From contig SKPY01000011.1 of assembly GCA_007119305.1 (NCBI GenBank), positions 1 to 8,906 of the forward strand: DNA of 8,906 nucleotides. The letters are read 5' to 3'. Within the stretch, counting starts at the first letter, position 1; each line of letters begins with the position of its first letter. This stretch comes from Nitriliruptorales bacterium. GTDB taxonomy: Bacteria; Actinomycetota; Nitriliruptoria; Euzebyales; Egibacteraceae. Shown piece after piece: positions 5,641-8,906 of the stretch. Position numbers and translations under genes: made by a program. The notes beneath the pieces were generated by a model. That model had not been told where the DNA came from and did not search any database. It saw only the letters and a program-made list of their open reading frames with translations.

Positions 5641-6597
5641 TCACTCGGCGAGGCAGGCGGGGATGGAGTGGGAGCGGCCCTCGGGTTCGAGGGTCTGCCC
5701 GTCGGGGTCGAAGATCTTGACGAAGTCGACGTTGCGCAGCTGCATGAGCGTCGGGATGACCTGGTCGGCGATCGTCACCGGCAGCCCGCCCCGGTCGCAG
5801 CCGCCGGTCAGGCGCAGCAGGAACACGCCGTCGTCGGTGACCTGCAGGTCGTCGAACCCGGTGGCCCCGGACATGACGAGGGTGAGGCCGGCGTCCGCCT
5901 CGGCCTCGCTCGGGCCCGCGAGCAGCTGGGCCAGGAGGTTGCGTCCCACCCCGGGGTCCACTTCGGGGTGCGGGATCGTGCGCTCGACCGCCTGCACGAA
6001 CGGCTCCTGGCCCTGCTGGACGTTGCCGGCGTCGACGAAGAAGACCCGCGCGGCGATGACCTGGTCGGCGGGGGGGTCGTCGCCGGGGTCGGGCTCGTCG
6101 TCGGGTGGAGGCGGCTCATCGCCTGGATCCGGCTCCTCCTCCGGCGGGGGCGGGTCCTCCCCGGGATCCGCGACGTCGGCTTCGGCGCCGGCGTCGGGGT
6201 CGCGGTCGAGCAACGACGCGACGAGTACACCGAGCACGATCACGCCGAGGATGCTCGCGCCCGCCACCAACGCCCACACCGGGGGCCGGCGCGGCGGGGG
6301 CGGCGGGGGCGGGGGCTCCTCGTCCGATGGCGGTTCGTCGGCGATCCGAACGGTCGCATCACGCCCGACCGGCTCGAGCGGCTCGGTCGGCGGCGCGGAC
6401 GTCGGCGGGGGAGGTGGTGGCGGGGGCTCCTCAGGCTCGTCGGGTTCGTCGGGACGCCGGAGGAACACCTCGTCGGGCCCGTCATCCTCCGGCTCTTCCA
6501 TGAAGTCGACCGGGAAGCCGCAGTCGGGGCCCGGACAGAAGTCCGTCGACGCGCGGTCGAAGCGGGTTCCGCAGTTGGGGCAGTGCATCTGGGGCAT
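5641..6597 (-). CDS. Zinc-ribbon, single-pass membrane protein with GerMN-like domain
   Basis: 318 residues. An N-terminal zinc ribbon uses C6, C9, C21 and C26 (CPNCGTRF, CPGPDCG). A long proline- and acid-rich linker follows, then RRPP and one membrane helix at about 107-130 (VWALVAGASILGVIVLGVLV). A second proline/acid linker (about 131-179) leads to a C-terminal domain resembling GerMN (sporulation/germination) domains: ARVFFVDAGN, FVQAVERTIPHP, LLAQLLAGPSEAEADAGL, LTGGCDRGGLPVTIAD and FVKIFDPDGQ. Arginines before the helix predict the ribbon inside the cell and the GerMN domain outside; two cysteines outside (about 267 and 315) could form a disulfide. A membrane or cell-wall anchor or trigger for the eCIS particle is inferred from the operon. 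The ATG at 6597 has GAGGTGG about 8 bases upstream; a second ATG is at residue 4. The GerMN assignment is from memory. Confidence 0.88.
   Translation of the reverse strand: MPQMHCPNCGTRFDRASTDFCPGPDCGFPVDFMEEPEDDGPDEVFLRRPDEPDEPEEPPPPPPPPTSAPPTEPLEPVGRDATVRIADEPPSDEEPPPPPPPPRRPPVWALVAGASILGVIVLGVLVASLLDRDPDAGAEADVADPGEDPPPPEEEPDPGDEPPPPDDEPDPGDDPPADQVIAARVFFVDAGNVQQGQEPFVQAVERTIPHPEVDPGVGRNLLAQLLAGPSEAEADAGLTLVMSGATGFDDLQVTDDGVFLLRLTGGCDRGGLPVTIADQVIPTLMQLRNVDFVKIFDPDGQTLEPEGRSHSIPACLAE
6064..6168 (-). repeat. Imperfect ~39-base tandem repeat coding a proline/acid linker
   Basis: Within the GerMN-like membrane gene, residues about 144-178 repeat a unit of roughly 13-14 residues of the type PPPP-(D/E)2-3-PDPGD. 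At DNA level the units are alike but diverged. They form the extracytoplasmic stalk between the membrane helix and the GerMN-like domain. Copy number may vary between strains by slippage. Confidence 0.6.
6281..6315 (+). other. Potential G-quadruplex (four G5 runs)
   Basis: Runs of five G occur at 6281-6285, 6296-6300, 6305-6309 and 6311-6315 on the plus strand. This is the template strand of the GerMN-like gene, and the runs arise from CCC/CCG codons of its proline stretch just before the membrane helix. It fits a quadruplex-forming pattern except for the 10-base first loop. A biological role is unproven; codon use alone explains it. Confidence 0.4.
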
Positions 6598-6600
6598 GGC

Positions 6601-6631
6601 CTACCACCTCGGTAGGGAGGCTAGCAGCCTC
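6601..6631 (-). promoter_or_regulatory. Two adjacent hairpins covering the ribosome binding site of the GerMN-like gene
   Basis: Directly after the stop codon of the four-helix membrane gene the minus strand can form GAGGCT-GCT-AGCCTC (6617-6631), then CTACC-GAGGT-GGTAG (6601-6615), three bases before the next ATG. Both stems are perfect (6 and 5 bp). The likely ribosome binding site GAGGTGG lies in the loop and 3' arm of the second hairpin. This could limit translation of the GerMN-like protein unless ribosomes from the upstream gene open it. There is no T-run, so termination is unlikely. Confidence 0.45.
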
Positions 6632-7876
6632 TCAGCGCTTGCCGAGCAGCCCGCCCGCGAAGGCGACGAGCGCGCCCCCGAGGCAGAGCCAGGCACCCGC
6701 GGCAAGCGTCAGCGGGCCGGTGAAGGCGAGCAGCACGAAGAAGGCGGCGAGCAGCACGAAGGCGAGGCCCGCGGCCATCCGCGTGCCCCGCCCACGACCG
6801 AACAGCCCGAGGATGGCGAAGCCGCCGAGCACGATAGCGCCCAAGCCTGCAGACGTGGCAGCGTCGGGGACGAAGTCAGCCGGTGGCCGCAGCGGCACCT
6901 GGCCGCGGAACACCAGGTCGACGTGGTCGGGGACCGTCCACTGCATGCCCGTGCGGGCAAACGGCTCGGTGGTCCAGGTGAGAAACGCCCCTGCGATGAG
7001 GGCGAGGCTCCCGGCCACCGTCAACGTGATCCGCAGCGCGGTCCGGCGGGCCTCGGTGAGCACCGGCTGCTGCAGCAGCGTCCCCGCGGCGGAGGCGGTG
7101 GACTGACCGTCGCCCACCTCGACCGTGAACGGCCGCGCTTTCTCACCGCCCGTCCACGGCCGCTGCGGCGCGGACACCTGCACCCATCCGGTCGCCGAAC
7201 CCCCAGGCGGCAGGTCGAGCGTCGGGGGGTGGAACCGGAACCGCAGCGCCTCCTCGGGGTCGCGGCCCCGCAAGCGCACCCGCAGCGGCACATTGCTCGG
7301 ATTGGCGACGGTGAGCCGCACCCGGTGGGCCTGGCTGCCGCGCACGACGTCAGGGCTGAGCTCGGCGGTCAGCTGCGCCTCGGTGGCTGGTACGTGCACC
7401 CGCAGCCACTGACGCCTGGCGACGTGGTGCACACCAACGGCGCGGATGTCCAGCGCGACGGTGCGCGGGCCCGCAGGCACCAGCTGCCGAGCGGGGAACC
7501 CGATCGCCAGCGCGGTCGTGTCGTCGGAGTTCGGTAGCAGGCGCAGGGTCTGGGAGGTCGGCGCGAGTCCCGAGTCGTCGACCAGGAGCGCGATCTCGAA
7601 CTCCTCGATCACGTCCGACAGGTTGTAGACGCGCACGTGCACCTCCTGCGGCTCCCCGCCGGGGGCGACGGTCAGCTCCCGGGGCTCGACCGAGACCCGG
7701 AAGACCGCGTCAGCGGCGTCGGTGGAGCGCGTCGGGGACGGGGCCGTGCCCTGCCGCGGCCGCTCGGCCGACGCCGTGGCGGCGCCTTTGTGCAGCGGCG
7801 CCCCGCAAGCGCCGCAGAAGCGGGCGCTGGCCCGCGACGGCTCCGAGCAGCGGGGACACTGGACCGAGGCGCTCAT
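6632..7876 (-). CDS. Zinc-ribbon, Ig-like, four-helix membrane protein
   Basis: 414 residues. The N-terminus is a zinc ribbon with C7, C10, C21 and C24 (CPRCSEP, FCGACGAPL). After a short linker come two predicted beta-sandwich domains, about 57-165 (FRVSVEPRELTVAPGG, VRVYNLSDVIEEFEI) and 166-256 (LSPDVVRGSQAHRVRLTVAN, TLDLPPGGSATGWVQV), resembling NEW3/Ig-like domains. Four membrane helices follow at about 283-301, 342-360, 366-386 and 390-411. Positive residues before helix 1 (EARR), between helices 2 and 3 (RGRGTR) and at the end (GKR) predict both termini inside, so the ribbon and sandwiches would face the cytoplasm. The start overlaps the DUF4255 gene as ATGA (7873-7876), with AAGGA about 9 bases upstream. 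The role is unknown; a membrane docking platform for a cytoplasmic particle is an inference from the topology and operon. I do not recognise a named family. Confidence 0.87.
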   Translation of the reverse strand: MSASVQCPRCSEPSRASARFCGACGAPLHKGAATASAERPRQGTAPSPTRSTDAADAVFRVSVEPRELTVAPGGEPQEVHVRVYNLSDVIEEFEIALLVDDSGLAPTSQTLRLLPNSDDTTALAIGFPARQLVPAGPRTVALDIRAVGVHHVARRQWLRVHVPATEAQLTAELSPDVVRGSQAHRVRLTVANPSNVPLRVRLRGRDPEEALRFRFHPPTLDLPPGGSATGWVQVSAPQRPWTGGEKARPFTVEVGDGQSTASAAGTLLQQPVLTEARRTALRITLTVAGSLALIAGAFLTWTTEPFARTGMQWTVPDHVDLVFRGQVPLRPPADFVPDAATSAGLGAIVLGGFAILGLFGRGRGTRMAAGLAFVLLAAFFVLLAFTGPLTLAAGAWLCLGGALVAFAGGLLGKR

Positions 7877-8655
7877 CGACCGCGTTCCTTGATGTGACCC
7901 TTTGCCGGCACCTTCCTCCGACGCGGTTTGTCGCCCTCGACCACGACCTCGTCGCCGGGCTCGGCGGGCACGAGGAACGCCCCCTCGTTCGACACCGTGC
8001 CGCTACCCCTGGGCGTGCGCACGGGGGTGCCCTCGGCCTCGTCGTCTCTGGCCCGGCCCGCGACGAGGCCCCGGCGACTGTGTTGATCCGCGTCGCCAAC
8101 GCCTGCCAGCACGATGTCGTAGCGCTCCACCGGAGGACCCGCTGCGGCGAGCGCCCCCGTGTCGACCGTCGCGGTCACGAGCACGTCGAGCCCGGGCTTG
8201 AGCTGGCCACCGAGCGCCGACCAGAAGTCCGACTGGTCGCGGCCGTCGGCGGCAGCCACCGCCAGCGACGGCAGTGGCCGCACGGGCGCGTACGCGCCCT
8301 GCAGATGCTCGGGGTTGATCTCACGGTGCTGCAGGAGCGTCTCCAGCACCGAGCCGAGCAGCGCGTGCTCGTCCCGGGTCTCGGTGGTCCAGGCCGTCAC
8401 GAGGTAGCGGCAGTCCACCCGCGGCAGCGGCTGACGGCGGAGCCGCTGGCCGTTCTCCTCGACCATCTCGACGCCGTGCTCGCGGTCTTCGAGGTTGCGT
8501 CGGACGTCCCACAGGAACAGATTGACCGTCGGTTTTGTCACGCCCGCGCCCCAGTCGCGGTCCGGGGCCTCGAAGGCGACATCGACGTCGCGTCCGGGCA
8601 GCGGCACCTCCGCGCGCAGGAAGGCCTCGAGCGTCTCGTCCAGCAGGTGCAGCAT
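7873..8655 (-). CDS. DUF4255 / Pvc16-like tail terminator (cap) protein
   Basis: 260 residues. The N-terminal 185 or so match the DUF4255 (Pvc16_N) family: MLHLLDETLEAFLRAEVPLP, DVDVAFEAPDRDW, a KPTVNLFLWDVRRNLEDRE stretch at about 41-59, RVDCRYLVTAWT near 79-90, DEHALLGSVLETLLQHREIN, and LDVLVTATVDT. In PVC and Afp this protein caps the end of the tube and sheath opposite the baseplate and sets where growth stops. The C-terminal 65 residues are a charged tail with RTPRGSGTVSNEGAFLVPAE and a lysine/arginine-rich end, resembling a small beta-rich extension; its role is not clear. The ATG at 8655 is preceded by GAGGAGGGG, which overlaps the stop codon of the ATPase gene 9 bases upstream, so the two are likely coupled. 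Confidence 0.93.
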   Translation of the reverse strand: MLHLLDETLEAFLRAEVPLPGRDVDVAFEAPDRDWGAGVTKPTVNLFLWDVRRNLEDREHGVEMVEENGQRLRRQPLPRVDCRYLVTAWTTETRDEHALLGSVLETLLQHREINPEHLQGAYAPVRPLPSLAVAAADGRDQSDFWSALGGQLKPGLDVLVTATVDTGALAAAGPPVERYDIVLAGVGDADQHSRRGLVAGRARDDEAEGTPVRTPRGSGTVSNEGAFLVPAEPGDEVVVEGDKPRRRKVPAKGHIKERGR

Positions 8656-8664
8656 GCCCCCTCC

Positions 8665-8906
8665 TCAGCTCGTCACCAGGTCGAAGTAGCGCTCGAACTC
8701 GTCCGCGGTGCGCAGGCGGCCCAGCTTCTGGAACTCACGCTTGAGCGCCAGCATCACCAGGTCCATGCACACCGCGTCGCCGCGCTCGGCGGCGAGGAAC
8801 GCCGCGCCGAGCGCGGCATTGCGGATCGATCCGCCCGACAGCTTGAACTGGCGCGCCAGGAACCCGTGGTCGAGATCGTCGCACGGGCAACCGGGCGGGA
8901 ACGAGC
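8665..8906 (-). CDS. C-terminal end of eCIS AAA+ ATPase (Pvc15-like), cut by the right edge
   Basis: The last 79 complete codons of a gene that enters from the right edge. The visible part reads DLDHGFLARQFKLSGGSIRN, then AALGAAFLAAERGDAVCMDL and VMLALKREFQKLGR, and ends in FERYFDLVTS. The LSGGSIRNAALGAAFLAA segment is the typical helical lid of AAA+ ATPases with the sensor-2 arginine (GGSIRN), as in the ATPase found in nearly every eCIS cluster (Pvc15/Afp15). The Walker motifs lie outside the window. In PVC/Afp the gene directly precedes the cap gene, as here. Proposed roles are in particle assembly, cargo loading or protein remodelling; which applies here cannot be told. Confidence 0.88.
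   Translation of the reverse strand, partial: SFPPGCPCDDLDHGFLARQFKLSGGSIRNAALGAAFLAAERGDAVCMDLVMLALKREFQKLGRLRTADEFERYFDLVTS

Noticed and set aside
5663..7537. Plus-strand open frame of 624 codons with glycine/serine runs
   Set aside because: It is the reverse reading of the proline- and acid-rich membrane genes; the glycine/serine runs are the complement of their proline codons.
1..8906. Possibility that the locus is an ordinary contractile-tail prophage
   Set aside because: The DUF4255 cap, eCIS-core protein, DUF6760-like protein and AAA+ ATPase next to the cap are eCIS features, and no capsid, portal, terminase, integrase or lysis gene is seen in the window.

Overview
The window carries one end of a contractile injection system (eCIS, PVC/Afp-like) gene cluster from a high-GC bacterium, most likely an actinobacterium. 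That host call rests on the GC-rich sequence, strong G/C use at third codon positions and the many long spurious antisense reading frames this creates. No rRNA or other marker gene is present, so the lineage stays open. No tRNA, rRNA, CRISPR array, insertion sequence or phage integrase is visible.

Layout, reading the minus strand from the right edge. (1) The C-terminal end of an AAA+ ATPase (Pvc15-like) is followed 9 bases later by a DUF4255 tail-terminator/cap protein (Pvc16-like). Two zinc-ribbon membrane proteins follow: one with predicted beta-sandwich domains and four membrane helices, the other with one membrane helix and a GerMN-like extracytoplasmic domain. (2) A single plus-strand gene interrupts the cluster. 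It encodes an eCIS-core (DUF4157) protein with an HELAH motif and a long C-terminal region of unknown function, and is the likely cargo or effector. (3) After a divergent intergenic region the minus strand resumes with a degenerate stand-alone receiver-like protein, the contractile sheath, a first gp19-like tube protein, a tail-assembly-type protein, a very small DUF6760-like protein, a second gp19-like tube protein, and probably the start of another gene running off the left edge.

The genes fit one particle. Tube proteins stack into the inner tube and the sheath wraps around it. The DUF4255 protein caps the distal end, and the ATPase is a conserved eCIS component of less settled role. The small genes between the two tube genes probably serve assembly or the baseplate end. 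The baseplate, spike, LysM and tape-measure genes are not in the window and presumably lie beyond its edges. Several minus-strand genes overlap by 4 or 8 bases or sit 9 to 55 bases apart, which suggests co-transcription and translational coupling on each side of the interrupting gene.

The least understood parts are the two zinc-ribbon membrane proteins, the receiver-like protein next to the sheath, the C-terminal region of the DUF4157 protein, and the start of the DUF6760-like gene.
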